In this document: positions 14,847-29,300 of the stretch, in pieces
Position numbering within the stretch: the first letter of the stretch is position 1
How the letters are laid out: the number at the start of each line of letters is the position of its first letter
DNA from: Pterobdella sp. o SKG-2022
Lineage: Eukaryota; Annelida; Clitellata; Hirudinida; Piscicolidae
NCBI GenBank assembly: GCA_964035795.1
Contig: OZ038320.1
Coordinates: 13,910,776 to 13,974,775 of the forward strand
Direction: 5' to 3'
DNA: 64,000 nucleotides
Position numbers and translations under genes: made by a program
The notes under the pieces: model-generated
The model's database searches: none
What the model saw: the letters and a program-made list of their open reading frames with translations, nothing else
Told to the model about the DNA's origin: nothing

Positions 14847-17800
14847 TAATGGGAAAATAGATAAAATGATTGAAAACTTGAAATTGGTTTTTTAATGCTG
14901 TCTAAAGGCATTTAAACTCATCGTACTAATAATTAACTAATAAAGTAAATAATCCCTCGGACAACTTTTTAAAACTCTTTTCTTTTTCCATAATTTTGAA
15001 TTTGAAAATTTATATTTCCTGAGAATTATTGTTGACGAAAAAATAGAACATCAAACGCTTTTTCAGTTTTAAACAATTGACGTTTGAATGATATCATCAA
15101 ATAAAATTTTTAGAAAAACATTTTCGTTTGTTTAAATAAACCTTCTGTAAGATCCTATTAATTAAAAGTGTATAGATTTAATGAAATGACTACTGGAGTT
15201 TTTAAAATTTGAACAATTAAGTACTCAAAAGTGTAAAGAAATTTATTGATCTATCTTCAAGAATCGAAGTCTGAAACTGTAACAAGTATGTTTTTCATTG
15301 TTTCAATTACCTAATAATAGATCAATAATTATATTTAACTATTTTATATGAGAAAGAGACTACTTAAACCACAAGTAACATGAAAAAAATCTTTCAAAAC
15401 ATCGGAAGTTGTACTTTATGACATAGATGACAGTTTTGACTGTAGTTAAAATTAAAAAGCTTTTTACAAACTTGTATTATTGGAAGCTCTACAAGATTGT
15501 TGAACAAACTAAAAATTTCAAATATGGGAAATTTCAAGTTTAAATTTAACTTTGAAAAACTGTTGCTGAAGCTAAGAGCATTGAACTCTATTATAGTGCA
15601 ATTCTGCTTTATTTCATCTTTTATGCTAAATGATTTCTTTATCAGTTTTACAGGTTTGTCAAATATAAGATCTGATTGTACTGAATGTATAATGAAAAAA
15701 TGTTAATATAGATCCACTTTATAGAAGTTCTTTACTAATTGGAATGACTCAGAGTATATGAGAATAAGGCAAGTAATGTGATCAATTCGATTATTGGGGA
15801 ACTTCTTAGAGACATTTTATTAAGAAAACTTGACTGTTAATTTTAAGATTTTCATTAAATGTTTTGATGCGAAGTTGAATTAGTAATGTAAATTTTACAA
15901 AAATCTAAAAATAGTTTTTGAGAAGTTATTTGAAACAGAAGGATTGAAAATTATAGTAAAGAAGTCTCAACTTTCATATAATTTCATTAAGCACTCAAAT
16001 ATTCAATTTAATTATTGGTGGTGAAACAGGGAAATACATGTGTAAATGTATAGATTCGATTCATTTCATTAATATATCAAATTCCAAATAGACAAAATGA
16101 ACAAACTAATAATTAATTTGAATATTTAATTTAAATATAACTTATAGCTTTAACATTGTGAATAGTTAGCCTCAAAATTGTGAAGCAAAGAAACAAAACA
16201 ATATTTGAATTTTTATTTCGACGAAGCTTCGATATATCCTATATTATCATCAGGTAACTATAGTTTTAAGTTAGGATCAAGTCAAGTTAGGATCAAGTCA
16301 GTAATGTGGAAAAGAACGGTGAATAGGATCTAACTTCTTTAGATAAACGACTCCGTCTTGTGACTACGTTGATAAAAACACTTATGATTTCAAAAAAATG
16401 TTAAAGACAGAAAAGTGATTCATAAAAAACTGAAGAACTTTGAGAATAAAAGGTGAGAACAACAGCAGTTTTAGAAATATCTAGAGATGTATTTAAAAGT
16501 TTAAAATAAATTCAAAGTTGTTTAATGTGTGAGATTAAAAAACTTAGAAAAAAATAACGTTAAAAAATAGATAAGCATGAAAAATCATGAAAAACTATAA
16601 AACAGTTCTAATAGCGCACAACTTACATCCAGACTTTAAAGGTTAAAAAATAGGAAAAAATGTACAAAAAATAATATATTCTAATGAAAATTGTGGATAG
16701 GTAAAAAAAGTTGAACTTTATTTTATAAATTTAAGACATAACTCAAAAGTTACGTTTTTAAAAGAATTACCTAGATAACCAGGTTAAAAACGTTAGCCTT
16801 TTTATCAAGCACTGTCAGCCCTTATAGCTCATCTGGTAGAGCATACATTACATTAAATTGAATTCAGAAAAAAGTGGAATAATGAGATACATAAATAAGA
16901 GTAAAAAAACAACTTATGTTTCCTTCAAAGAAGTTTTTTGTAATTATAGCTTTGAAGGAATAACAAAAATATAGTGTAAAAGAAAAAAAATGTTAACAAC
17001 TTATGTTACAAATGAAATAACAAAAACCAGTATTTGATATGTACTTTACTTAATCTAGATTTAACTAACAAGTAGTTGGTTTATATACTTGAGACTAAAT
17101 CTTGATTTGAAAGAATTGTAATTTTATCCAAATTTTAAAATATTAATCTTATTGAATGAAAAAAGAGAACAGCGGTTAATAATTTTCTTTGTTAGAAAAA
17201 AAACTAAGCTTTTCGATATAGCCATGGATATCATCAAATAACTTTCTCTTATATAGGATAGAACATCGTCAAGCTTAGTTTGCTACAATGAAAAAATATT
17301 AACCGCTGTGTTTTTTTTTTGTTAAAACAAGTAGGGCAATATATATGCTTTAATCGTATTGAAATTATGTCAGTTTGAGAACTTATGTTTCAAAAAATTT
17401 AATTTGGGCATAATGGTTAATGTGTTTTTTAATTGTCTTCAAGCTTTAAACAAATTATAGGTGCAAAATAAATTTAATATCGTAAAATAAAAAAAATAAA
17501 ATATACAGTACATAAAAAACTTTTTTCTAAATGAAAAAAAAGTTCGATTTTAATTTTTTAGCTCATTCCTAAAACGTAGTTTGTTTTCAATAAAAACCGT
17601 TATTTTCAAACAGACGAAAATATTTGAACTTTACCATCCGAAAATTTAACACTCTATTTACAACGTTTTGAATTTAAAACTTAAAATTTTAAAACTATAA
17701 ATTTTTTTATTCAAATACTTATTTTCGAAAAAATCTTTTTGACTACAAAGACAAAAACTTAACGTTAGTTTGCATTAACTCAAACCCAAGTGTTTAAAAC

Positions 17801-17854
17801 TTAAATTTTTTGATAATTTAAATATAAGCTTTTATTTTTATTTAAATATTAAAG
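14847..17854. other. AT-rich intergenic region with foldback relics
   Basis: No exon was found. It contains a foldback relic at 17166-17325: GAACAGCGGTTAATAATTTT on the left is partly mirrored by ATATTAACCGCTGTGTTTTT on the right. A related relic at about 16195-16262 (TTTCGACGAAGCTTCGATAT followed by TATCATCAGGTAACTAT) belongs to the family seen again at 8862-8915 and 59030-59180. A truncated tRNA-like segment lies at 16818-16848. Confidence 0.55.
16818..16848 (+). repeat. tRNA-derived fragment (possible SINE head)
   Basis: GCCCTTATAGCTCATCTGGT followed by AGAGCATAC matches the acceptor-D-arm half of a tRNA (A box TAGCTCATCTGG), but no anticodon or T arm follows. A similar head occurs at 42789. 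It may be the 5' end of a tRNA-derived SINE or a chance tRNA pseudogene. Confidence 0.35.
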
Positions 17855-20496
17855 ATGAGTAAAAGAGCTACAGCATCTGCGAGTGAGGAGTTGATTGGCG
17901 CTCAACCCGGTATGATTTTGATTGCATTGAGTTTCGATTTATAATTATAAATTGATATCTTAGTTCAAAAATTAATAAACACTGATAGAAACCAAAAATT
18001 GAAATTTTCCAATTCAGGGAGCTTGTGTCCATCCACTAGATGTGTTGATAAAGAATGTTTCAAAACCAATGAACCTTCCAAAGATAATGGAGCTGCATGT
18101 ACATGCTAGTAAGGAGATTTTTTTAAATTTTAACTAATATTTTTTAAAAAGATAATCATAATAAATTATGAAAATTAGAATCAATAATGGTAATAATGAA
18201 AGATTAGTTTCAATGAAAGCAAGCTATTTATGTTGTTCAACTAATGAAAAAGTTTAATTTTTATTAAATACTTAAAAATTCTTCAGTGAATATCCAGAAG
18301 CCACAAGCCAAGATCCATTGTGGGTTGCTGCACAAGCCAATGCCACTAGTAATAATACAAAGGTATGTTCATTTCATTCTAAGTTCTTAGTGTTCAAAAA
18401 AGTTTATTGGATGTGAAATTTTGTTTTTTTTAGTCTGGCAACTATGGAGACCAAACTGGAGTTTTATCAACTCCTCCTGTTACAGTGCATAATTCTCAAA
18501 TGAAGACTTATGGAAATCCCAAAAACATGTCTTATGTCATGACAGGTGACGCCAATCAGTTATTTTTTTTGCCTTGAAATTATTTGTCATTCATCTTCCA
18601 TCACGTTTTTTAATAAGATACTTTTACTAATAAATTTAATATTTTTGAAAGGAGGTCCAGTCTGTGCTCATGGAAGTAACTGTCAAGAAAACAGCACTAG
18701 ATATCAGGTTGAATTGCTTTTATTTGCTTGTTATATTAATTTCACAATTATCAGTCACGTCATTCTTCATGCTTGCTTGAATTGGGCACTTAAGTAGTAA
18801 TTTGTTAATTATATTTCAACACTAGGAAGGCTGTTTTAAAGTGGGAGATCATCTTCACAGACTGTGGATGGACCAAAAAATGTGTGACCTAGTACTGAGG
18901 TGATTTTCATGCCTCTTGATTTTATTTGTATATCATTTATATAATATCAGCTTATGAATAATTCTAACGATTTTATAAAATTATCAGATGCTCTGATGGA
19001 GAAATTAAAGCTCACAAAGTAGTTTTATCGGCTTATAGTAATTACGTTCTCGAAAATTTCACAAAGGTAAAAATAATTTCTTTAAATTCATATATCATTA
19101 TATAATAAAAGCTTTTCAAATTAATTTTTAAAAAATGCTATCGAAATTTAATTCTGTAAAATAGTTAATGTCAAAAAAATTTAAATTCATTAAAGTTCAA
19201 GAACGCTAACATTATCATTTTATAACTGCTCACCAAATTCTGAAACTTTATTCCACCAGTTTCCAGACAGTGCGGGAATTGCTATTGACTTACCTGACTT
19301 TAGTCAAGATGTCGTTATGATTGTCTTGTGTTACATCTATTGTGGAGGTGGTGGAGAGGTAAATGCATATTATTTTTATGAAATTTGCTTTAAAGCAATT
19401 TTGGTTTTTATAAACTTACAAAAATTTTAAAACAGGATCAATTTGAATTAGAATTGAATTCGCAATTGGTGGGTCCACTCATGTTGGTGGCTGATGAGTT
19501 GGGTGTGTGTGACTTAGTCAAGTGTTGTGTCCGGTAAATATTTTGATAAATATGAAAAAAGTTAATTTAGTTACAAAAATTCTTACACTAATACTTCATT
19601 CAGATATTTGTGCAACGTAGATTACGAAAACTGTATCTTCCATTACGCTATTGCTGATAATTTTGGACTTGCAGAAATAAGAGTAAAATAAATTATATGC
19701 TTAGCTTATTTTTTTTTAACTATTTAATAACCATTAAAGGAAAAGATTTATCATTACATGCTTCAAAACTTTGAGAACATATGGGAGTCAAGACATTTCA
19801 GAATGCTGCATCCTGACCGGTACATATTTTTATTACATCACTTGCATTCCAATCAAATTTTGGCAAACAATAAACCAAATCCTCAGATTGATGTCTTTGT
19901 TATCAGACGACAGATTGGTTGTTTGTGACGAAATCACGGTGAGTACAAATAAAAATGAAGATATCTTTGAATTAAATATTTGTTTATCGTGAAGGTATTT
20001 TATGCTGCTTTGTATTGGATGGAAGCTGACCGTGACAAGAGAAAAGCCTTAGCTTCTACTATTCTAAGGTTTTTTTTCATATTAATAAATTTGGAGTATA
20101 CAACATTGAAAAAAATTTATTCTAAATGGGGTGAATTTGGGCACCCTTAGTATACTTTAGATAAAACCAGATCATGACATCTTTCATGTAAGTTATTGAA
20201 ATATTAAAATAAAAATTTTAGATATGGTGTACGGTTAATGTGCATATCTCCTGAGTATTTGGTCGACAAAGTAGAAAAAGTAACATGGCTGTTTGACAAT
20301 GCAGACTGCTACGCTCTTTTGAACGAGGCTTTGAGGTTTGTCTAATTTTCGAAAGTTTATATTTATAACTATTTAACACCGAGATACTTCTCACTTTAGA
20401 TGTCACGCCTTGTTATTGAGTGGTGGTAGAATGCCAGTCTCAAGCGCCTTCCAAGAACAATGCCAAAGAACATGCTTGCGAATGGATGTTTGCTGA
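17855..20496 (+). CDS. BTB-BACK domain protein without Kelch repeats
   Basis: Fifteen phase-consistent exons encode 411 residues: 17855-17909, 18018-18108, 18287-18362, 18434-18545, 18652-18707, 18826-18899, 18988-19066, 19260-19358, 19436-19533, 19604-19682, 19740-19819, 19887-19938, 19995-20068, 20222-20335 and 20400-20496. Residues about 1-130 are Ser/Asn-rich with Cys clusters (LCPSTRCVDKEC; GGPVCAHGSNCQ). A BTB/POZ fold follows at about 134-260 (DQKMCDLVLR, IKAHKVVLSAYS, FPDSAGIAIDLPDF) and a BACK domain at about 260-395 (HYAIADNFGL, NFENIWESRHF, LLSDDRLVV, YWMEADRDKR). In Kelch-like proteins this pair dimerises and binds cullin 3, with Kelch repeats recruiting substrate; here the frame ends right after BACK, so any adaptor role is inference. 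A poly(A)-like AATAAA lies at 20643-20648. Confidence 0.9.
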
Positions 20497-23380
20497 TTTT
20501 CGCAAACACAATGCTAGCTTTTGTTTTTTAAGGTCATTGCAATGGATATTAAACTTTTATAAATTTCCGATAATATATTTCTCAGTTCACATTCGAGTCG
20601 ATTTCCCACCTTAATCGAAATAATTACCACCAATTTGAAATTAATAAAAATATTTTTAGATTCATTATATAAATTATTTTATTACTATGAAATGTTGCTA
20701 GTGCTCGAGATTGTGATTTAGGAAATTTATTTTTCTATAAGTATCGATGGTACGTTGATTTATTTTGTTTTTTGATTCATAGTAATAAATGAAAAATATT
20801 GTAGATCTTCAATGAAATCTTTAAAACAAGAAAACATCTGGAGCAGTAAAATATAAAGCCGCGTAATCTTTTCCATCTTCTAGCTGGATTTTAAAATATT
20901 TTTCAAAAAAATGAATACATTTCGAAATTTTAAGATATACCTGATACTGAGATTGTTTTATGTCTGTGTAGGCATTATCTTCTTTTACCTGTTATGGTTA
21001 ATATATATAGGGTTTCGCGCTCAGTTGCCAAAAGTGCAATTGTTTAGGAAATCTAGAATTTTCAAATTTAAAAAAATAAGTAAATAAAAATACGCTCTGT
21101 ATGAAAAAGTTAAAATATAGAGTAGACTGAATTTAACAATTTTTAAAAACTAAAATTTTAAGGTTTGTCATCGATGCGTTTTGCAAACGCACTGCCACGT
21201 TTTTAAAAAAGTCCACTGACTCCATTTCAAGACACAGACACTTCGCGATTAGGCAGGAGTGTTTAATATCGAGCCTATAGTTCCAATCATAGAATTTCAA
21301 AAAAATTTCTGAAAAGTACTGAATTATGATCATTTTTAGAAGTTTTATGAAAAAAAACTAACATTTATCAATTAACAAAGCTGTTTGTACAATCCATGAA
21401 TATTTAAACATGATACATGAAAATTGATTTGCATACATTTGGATTGACTTATCAGCGTTGAAAATCCACATTTGGGGTTTTTTAAAGATTTTAAATGAAA
21501 AAATATTCATTGTGCATAATTTTAATTTTAAAAACAAATAATAAATTCTAACAAAATTCTAAAAAAAGCATATGATTGGTGCGTAGCTGATTGGTTAATC
21601 TTAAAACAATGCTTCGTTCCTTGGAACTACTTTATTTCAAGCTAATCCCATTAAGCTAATGAATTATAATAAGATACTCATCAAAAAATGTTGATGATTT
21701 TTTTTTGAATAAACGTTTTTTTTAAAAAATTTTTTTAATAATTTGAAGAAACTTGATTTCAAAAATTTTACTAAATTAATTAAATATTTTCAAATTGAAT
21801 TTTAAAAAAAATTTTTGTTTGTTTTAAAATTGTCAAAAAAAATTTTTATTCAACATTTAAAAGCAAAAATATTGTGAAAAATTACAAAGATTTTGTAAGA
21901 AATGACAAATTCGTGATTTCGGCAAAGTATAATATAATAATAACTTATATAATGCCTCTAGGCATCGTTCAGAGGCGCTCTGCTAAGAACAGGGATCTAG
22001 TTGAGATCAATAAGAGATGAAGAGATATAAACATATTTAAGAGTATAGGAAACCAGGCGATCAGCAGAGTTATTATTATTCATTTTTAAAGCGCGCAGTT
22101 TGCTAACTAGGTTTGTTGCAGAGGCGCTTGTGTAGTCCAAGGAACTATGGCGGAGAGATGCTGCTATAAAGATGCGTTTTTAAACGCTTGCCAAACTGTT
22201 TAAGGGAAGGTGAAAGACGCAGATTAAGTGGAAGAGAATTCCATAAATAAGGGGCGATATGCAAAAAAAAGCGATGTGAAAAAGAGTTAGAAGAGACAGG
22301 CTGATACAGCCATAAGCCCGAGTTGAAAGCCTTAGTAATGAGAATGAAGAGTAGCTTAAACAAGATTATAATATAAAGAATTCCACTACTCATAGCAAGA
22401 GAGAAGACAAGAATCTTAAGAGAGGCATCATCAAAGGTTTTGTATTTAATTGAAAAACTCTATAACATGTTTCTTGGGAATTCATACACTATTTTTCATA
22501 TCAACTTACTCATTATTCATCAAAGAGCAAATTAATGACTGATTAGAAAATCAGTTGAAAATATTTAAAAATTTTCTTAAGATTTGTTTATGAAAGTTTA
22601 ATGAACCAAAAAAAAATCTTTTCAAATATCAAAATTCTTTATTACTTTTAATAGCCAAATTCCTGAAGATCCAAACTTGCTTTTGTTGTTATGAGTTATA
22701 CTCTCACACACCTATTCAATATTATTAATGATGAAAAATTTCAAAATACAAAGAATATAATATATTTAACCTCATTTGCCCTGCTACCTGTAGGAACAGT
22801 TGTAAAGGTTAGTCAGATTTAATTTTGTTGATACTCAAGTAAATATACCTTCAGGAAAATAAATTACACCTAGATCACTATTTTCTTCATCGAGTGATTT
22901 TAGCAACTTGACCTAGTTTTTGAATAAATAAATATCAATAATTAATTTTGTATAGAAGAACATGGACAAAAGTAAATATTTAAATAAGATTCTAAAAAAA
23001 ATTTGTGAATTCAAAACCAAAAGTTTACTGGAATGTGGGTAAAATTTGGAAGTTCCATGAAAAATATTAAAAACAAAAATGGGCCTACAAAGGCAAAAAT
23101 AGATATCTAAGTTTACGGAACTTATAATAATATTTTATATAAACAATTATTTAAAAAAAATTATTTAGATAAACTTAAATATTTTTTTATGATGCATTCA
23201 AAAAACATTGAAAACAATTATAAAAATTATGAAAATAATTTAATTTAATTACCTTTACTTTTAGTATAAACAACAATATCTTCGAAGGTCAGTAGCGTTC
23301 CACCGAAGGTTCTCGTAGTTTATTCTATTATATTGTATTTTAAAAATTATTCATGAAATATATTTTTCAGAATATTGAAA
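20497..23380. other. Intergenic region with a LINE 3' end
   Basis: Mostly AT-rich, low-complexity sequence. The only recognisable content is the LINE fragment at 21955-22430. Confidence 0.5.
21955..22430 (-). mobile_element. LINE 3' fragment (CR1/L2-like tail)
   Basis: Minus-strand reading frame 22145-22393 gives the typical end of a CR1/L2-type reverse transcriptase ORF (FFLHIAPYLWNSLPLNLRLS and a following helix ending SPP-stop). A 3' UTR with GCGCCTCTGCAACAA follows, with a short ATT-type tract at about 22070-22080. A second GCGCCTCTGAACGATGCC motif at 21960-21980 may mark another truncated copy. Related tails occur at 36010-37440 and 59265-59580. Confidence 0.65.
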
Positions 23381-26300
23381 ATGGCTTTTAAAATGGCAAG
23401 ATTCGTGTGTAGGTCAGTTATTGGTTCTCGTTTATATTCTACTGCCGTGGAGCACAACATGGCTTTTACGTTTGCATCACCCATTTCTGTAAGACTTTTT
23501 AATATTATTTTAAAAAATTAGTTCAAATCTAAGTCAAAAATTATTTACATAAAATAAAATTTGTACTATAAATAAGGTGTTTTATAAACAAGCCAACGTG
23601 AAGCAAATAGATGTACCTACTCTTACTGGAGACTTAGGTGTGCTCAAGGTAATAACTCCAATATTTATTTAACACAATAGTTCATCTTTTAATTATTTTT
23701 CATTGTGGGTTCAAAGTTGGTAATTTCTTTGTTAATGAGGGAACCTAGTCTCAAGTGATATGAAATTATCTAATTTATGAAAATTAAATATCATCAAAAA
23801 TGAAAATATTTAATCATAATTTGTTTATATCATATATATTCAAAATTTGTTCATTTTTACTATTTCAGGATCACGTGCCCTTACTTGCTGTGTTGAAGCC
23901 TGGAGTTGTGAGTGTTCATGAGGATGGAGGAATGACAAAAAAGTTTTTTGGTTAAACATTCATTAATTATTTTTATTATTTTAAATTAATTATTCATTTG
24001 AATTAATTATATATATATATATTTGATTTTAATCCTTCTATAGCATATAGAAGTTTCAGATTTTTTTTATTACTTTATTTATTATTGTAGTGCAAGTATT
24101 TTAAAAGAGATTTCAATAATACATGCTTTAACATTATTGTTTTGTTTAAACCATTAATGCCCATGTTTTTGTTCACACTTCAATTTTTTCTAAATGCCTA
24201 GATCTTATTTTAAAAAACTCTATTTTTGCACATTATTTTAGAGCAGTATTTTGAAAAGTTACACGAGTGTCTCCTCAAGGAAACACTGGTACAAGCAACA
24301 TAATGCAATTATTGCAGTTTTTTTTATTTAATTTTTTTGTTCAATCAATCAATTAAATCCTTTTTGTAGTCAATTTTTTTTACCAAAGATTAAGCTTTTT
24401 GAAAGATCTATCTCAAAGTCAGCCTTTCCATTCAGAGCGATTGTGTGGATCTGCACAAACCATGTCTAGCTTTTTTTTGTCATTCAATATAAGCTTGTTT
24501 CAAGTTTAGGCCTACCAGGCTTCTTGCACCTGAGAGATCTATCCCAGGTTACATTCTACATGTCCATACCACCTCATTCAGCCTGTACGAAGAACTACCT
24601 CAACATTCCAAATGCAAAGTTTTGAAAAGAGTGAGTGAGAGCAAACGTTATCATTCATTCTGATGCGAATAATGGCAAGGTCGTTTCGTCTAAGGCGGCT
24701 CAACGTGAAAACTGTTACAGACCATGTTTCAGCAGCATGTAACATAGCTCTTTTGACACAGGTTGAACAGGCACGACTTCTGGTCAATAATGATAAATGA
24801 CGATTAGCAAGGAGTGGAAGAAGTTTGCAAAATTTAGCCCAGGCGCACTTACAACGTTTTATTGAAGCTTGCTCACATCCACCACCTGCAGATAACTTAT
24901 CCCCAAGATAGCATAACTCTAGGACAACTTCCTGTTTTTCATTACCAATCATCACTTCCTTTACTAATCTCCCATCAACAGGCCGTGCTGTACCAAGACA
25001 ACGAGCGCATCGGAAGTTAAGATCCGAAGTTAGAGAGCCTTTTATGCCGCTGCATTTCTGATGTACCCATCGCCTGCAGCCTCCACACTGAATAGCATTT
25101 TTACCCACACCTGCTTGGCATACACCACAAGGATACTTGCTAAATTTTCTCAACACATCAAGGTTCAAACCAGAAACCATTAGCTTTGTCTTCACCCTTA
25201 ACCTCTTTTTTTTCATTTCCGATCTCCATGTTCTCAACTTCACTAATAGTTCATCCATGGACTGAGCATTTACCATTAAGCCGTCAGGATACAAGATCTT
25301 CCAAGGACAACCTCTACGAAACTCCATAGATAAAGCTTCCAGCTCAATAACAAAAAGTAATGGGCTAAGAACAGAATCTTGATGGACAACTACCCGAACA
25401 TCAAACGAGTTGCTATACTCATCACCAACTCTCACTCTACTTCTCACTTTCTTGTACATGGATTGTACAATTTTCACAAGCCATTCATCAAGTTTCAATT
25501 TACGCATACTTCACCAAATCACTTCTCGTGGCACTCTGTCAAAGGCTCTCTCCAGATCAATGAATGCTAAGTAGAGGGGCTTACCAGCTACCAGATGCTT
25601 TTCCTGTAACTGACGGAGGATAAATATGGCGTCAGTTGTACCCCGACCTTGCATAAAACCACATTGCATATTATTAATCACCACCTTTTGTCTGATAAAA
25701 CCTTCCACTACGCGGTCCAAAACCTTCATAACCTGATCAATTAACTTCAAACCCCTATAGTTAGACCTGTTTAAAGCATCACCTTTACCCTTATATACAC
25801 TGACTATGTGACTTTTCTGCCACTCAGACGGTATACGGTTCTCAAAGATGATGTCTTCAATGAGATCTCGAATCATACTAGCACCACTTGGACCTGCGGC
25901 TTTGAGCACTTCAGCAACAATACCTAAAGGACCTGCTGCTCTTCCAAAACTCATTTTATTAATGGCCTTTCTAACCATTGTTGTTGTGATAGGTTCGCTG
26001 GGACCTTCCACAGGATAGACTTCGGACAAACCACCTGGGCTCCATGAAAACTTCACATTGAGAAATTGCATATAATGCTCTCTCCATGCTTCTTTTTTGG
26101 AATAAATATCCAGGGACATTAGGCCATTATTATTTCCCACCGGCTTATCCCCAATGACGTCCTGGTTCTCTCGCTGCATTTGCTTAGCCAGTCGATATAT
26201 CTCAACAGATCTGGGATTGATTTGTTTGAACGCAATCTTCTCAGCATCAGTTTTGGCTATGTGTACAGCAAGTTTGGATGCACGTTTAGCAGCCTGATAG

Positions 26301-29300
26301 GCATCTCTATTTTCACCTGCTTTCCATACTTTGAAACATTTGCGTTTGTGGGACAGCTTTCTGCACCTTGTCATTCCACCACCAAGTCTGCCTCTTCCAG
26401 GCATGTTTTGCGAGACTCCACAAACCTGTTTTGTAGCATTAATCAAATTGTTTTTCAAGTACTTCCTCTGTTGTTTTAAGACTAAATTAATATGAAATAA
26501 AAAATGTTCAACTTTCATTTAGACTTTTTTTTTAATTTTAATAATAGTATACACTTATTTTATATAGTACATAACAGATTTATTTAGCATATATGAAATA
26601 GTACTTTACACCTAATTAGTGTATGTTTTAGACTATTTGAACATCTTTTGTTCACATCTTTTTAAAAATGCCATACATTTTGGGTTGTAACATCTATTCA
26701 AAAATGGAAGCCACCATTTTCACCTTGAAGACATTTTCTGGGCATAAAAGTTTTGATAAAAACGCTTGACGCCTATCATATAAAATTTGTGCATAACAAT
26801 CATTCAAGTTGACAGAACAGTAATCTTTTCATTTTGGCAACCCTGTTATTATTTCAAATAGGATGGATAGCCTACGCATTTGATGCTAATGGTACCATTT
26901 TATTGTCCTTTCATGCTACAATTGTGAGATTATCTGCTGTAGCCATACTAGTTTTATTAATTTTTTTTTCCATTTTAAATTTGAAGAAAAGCTTTTTTTT
27001 CTATTTTCTTTTATTGTGCTCATACTGAAATTACATTATGAATAATCGTTCAAAATTAAAGTCATCCAATTGACTGTGTAACAAAACTAATGTCATTTTC
27101 AGAACCAACAAAGCCTCTATACCGAGCATATTTTGTTGAGGTAAAGGAATTCATTCTGCTTTTTGATATAGAAATATTAAGTAGCTGGTAGATGTACATA
27201 AGGGTCATATCATATATATGTGTCTATGTTTTTCCTATGTTTATAAGTATCACGTTTTTAAAAAATTTTCTCCATATTTTCTTGTCTTGACGCAGTTCTT
27301 TTATTTGCTCGAAGTCCAGTTTTGTGTCTTTTAGAATAGTTTTCTACCACGTGAGAGAATGTCTTACTCTTTTTTTTCTGGTCTTTTTGCTTCTTCTAGA
27401 GCCTTGAGTGCAGCAGTTTCCTCTGGGAGTCTCATCAGATGCCCTAACCAGTTGAGGGGTTTTTTTTTCATTTTCGAGCTCTATGGTGTGTCTATTTTTG
27501 TTTTATTTTTATATAAATCGGTGTTTAAAATAGTTTTGGACCAACGGTTATTGATTATTGGTCTCAAGAGTCTTCTATGAAACGCGTCTATCTTATCTTC
27601 TTGATTTTGTGTTAGTACCCATAGCTTGCTGTTGTATAGAAAAATACTTATGCTTTGAAGATTCTTATCTTGTGGTGTATACTTATTTTTTTACTGGTGA
27701 AGATATGCATGTGCTTTTTATTGTGTTTATTGTTAATTTTCTATTTTCTATGCCAGTGTTTTGTATGTAGCTTCCTAGGATTTTACTTTTTTTCCATTTT
27801 CGTAATGAGGTAATGCTAGGAATTTTATATTCTTCAGATTTTTAAAAATTTATTTCAAGGTTGTATCGGGCTAATTTTAAATTTAAATATTCAAGAGTGT
27901 GAAATAAACAAAAATTTAGGTCTACTTCTCATCTTTAGAAAGCTGAGTATTGTTCCAAGTATTTGAGTATAAGTGGAGCTCCGAAAATTTGATCTTTGTC
28001 ATTGCATTTAAAACTCTCCAGAACATTCTTATGATTTGTAGACAAGCACAGTCCGTCAAAAAAATGATTAATTTTTAAACTTTTATGTTTATATTTATCT
28101 AAAAATTTTTTCAAGTTGTTTAAACTCATATTATAAAAGAAAATTTAAACAAAATTAGTTTTGTTAACTATAAATTGGTTTCAACTAGCTCATACTCTAT
28201 TTTCATTTAAAATACAATTTAATACCAAAAGTTGAAAAAACTATATGTACTAGTTATTCAGGATAAAATATGATCAACTCATAAAGAAAACAACTTTTTT
28301 GATTTGATATAGAATTTTAAAGATATTGCTCCCTACAAGTTACACTGGGCGTTAATGGGTTAAGCTGATGGCTTTTGAAAAATTTTTTCATAAACCCACA
28401 TTTTTGATTTTTGTGAAAAAAATTTGTTTAAAACTTGAAAATTATGCCATTTTTACAGTGAGCAGTGGATCTTTGACTATTAATGATGATTCTTCAGTAC
28501 AAATACTGGCTGAAGAAGCTTGTCCTTTGGATCATATTGATGCGCAGGTTTTGAATAATATATTGATGTTATACTTAGTTCATGATATTGAATTTTATAA
28601 AGATTCTTCAAGATCTGAGGGCTTTTTTGAAAAATTGTTTATTCAATAAATTATTGAATGAACGTGTTTTTAAAATATTTTGTCATATTTTGAAGAAATT
28701 ATATGAAATTCAACTCACTAAAAAAAACTTGGTTCATGATATGTTTTATGATCAGAGATGATTCCAACTAGAATTAAGAGAAATAAAAATGTTTGTGATG
28801 CTGCTTATAATCTTGAACTTACTGTGCTTTTGTGTACATTTGAGGCCAATGATTGTCACTTTTGTGTCCATTTCATTCTAAGTCAGAATTTTATTTTTTC
28901 CATTTTAATTATCCATTTGAATTTAGATTCAATCAAGTTTTAAGCTTGTATTTTTAAGAGCCATTTTCATTTTTAATTTAATTAAATCGTTTAATTTATT
29001 TTGCCCTTAACGTAACGGCTACAAACTTTTGTTACAACACATATTTACAATTTGGTTCAAACTGTTTCAATTCAGCTTTGCTTTGAACCTAAATATAATA
29101 AAAGTCATTCAATATAGTTTTTCCATTTTTCACCTTATCGTTGCCATCACTTTCCAAGTTGTTGGATTCACCTCACCAATTTTAAAGTTACTTTTTAATT
29201 GATATTAAGAAAAGCAACAATTTGGAAGGTGGTCAAGGATTTTTATAATTGTTATTGAACCACCAGGCGGTCAGAGACGGCATCAACAAGGCAGCACAGG

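Noticed and set aside
26834..27028. Hydrophobic plus-strand frame resembling a membrane protein
   Set aside because: Homopolymer-rich, inside the ATP synthase delta intron, no splice or family support.
27103..27140. Exon-like segment with acceptor TTTTCAG and donor GAG|GTAAAG in the ATP synthase delta intron
   Set aside because: Not needed by the protein family; including it would insert residues into a conserved junction (FFG-V). Kept only as a possible cryptic exon.
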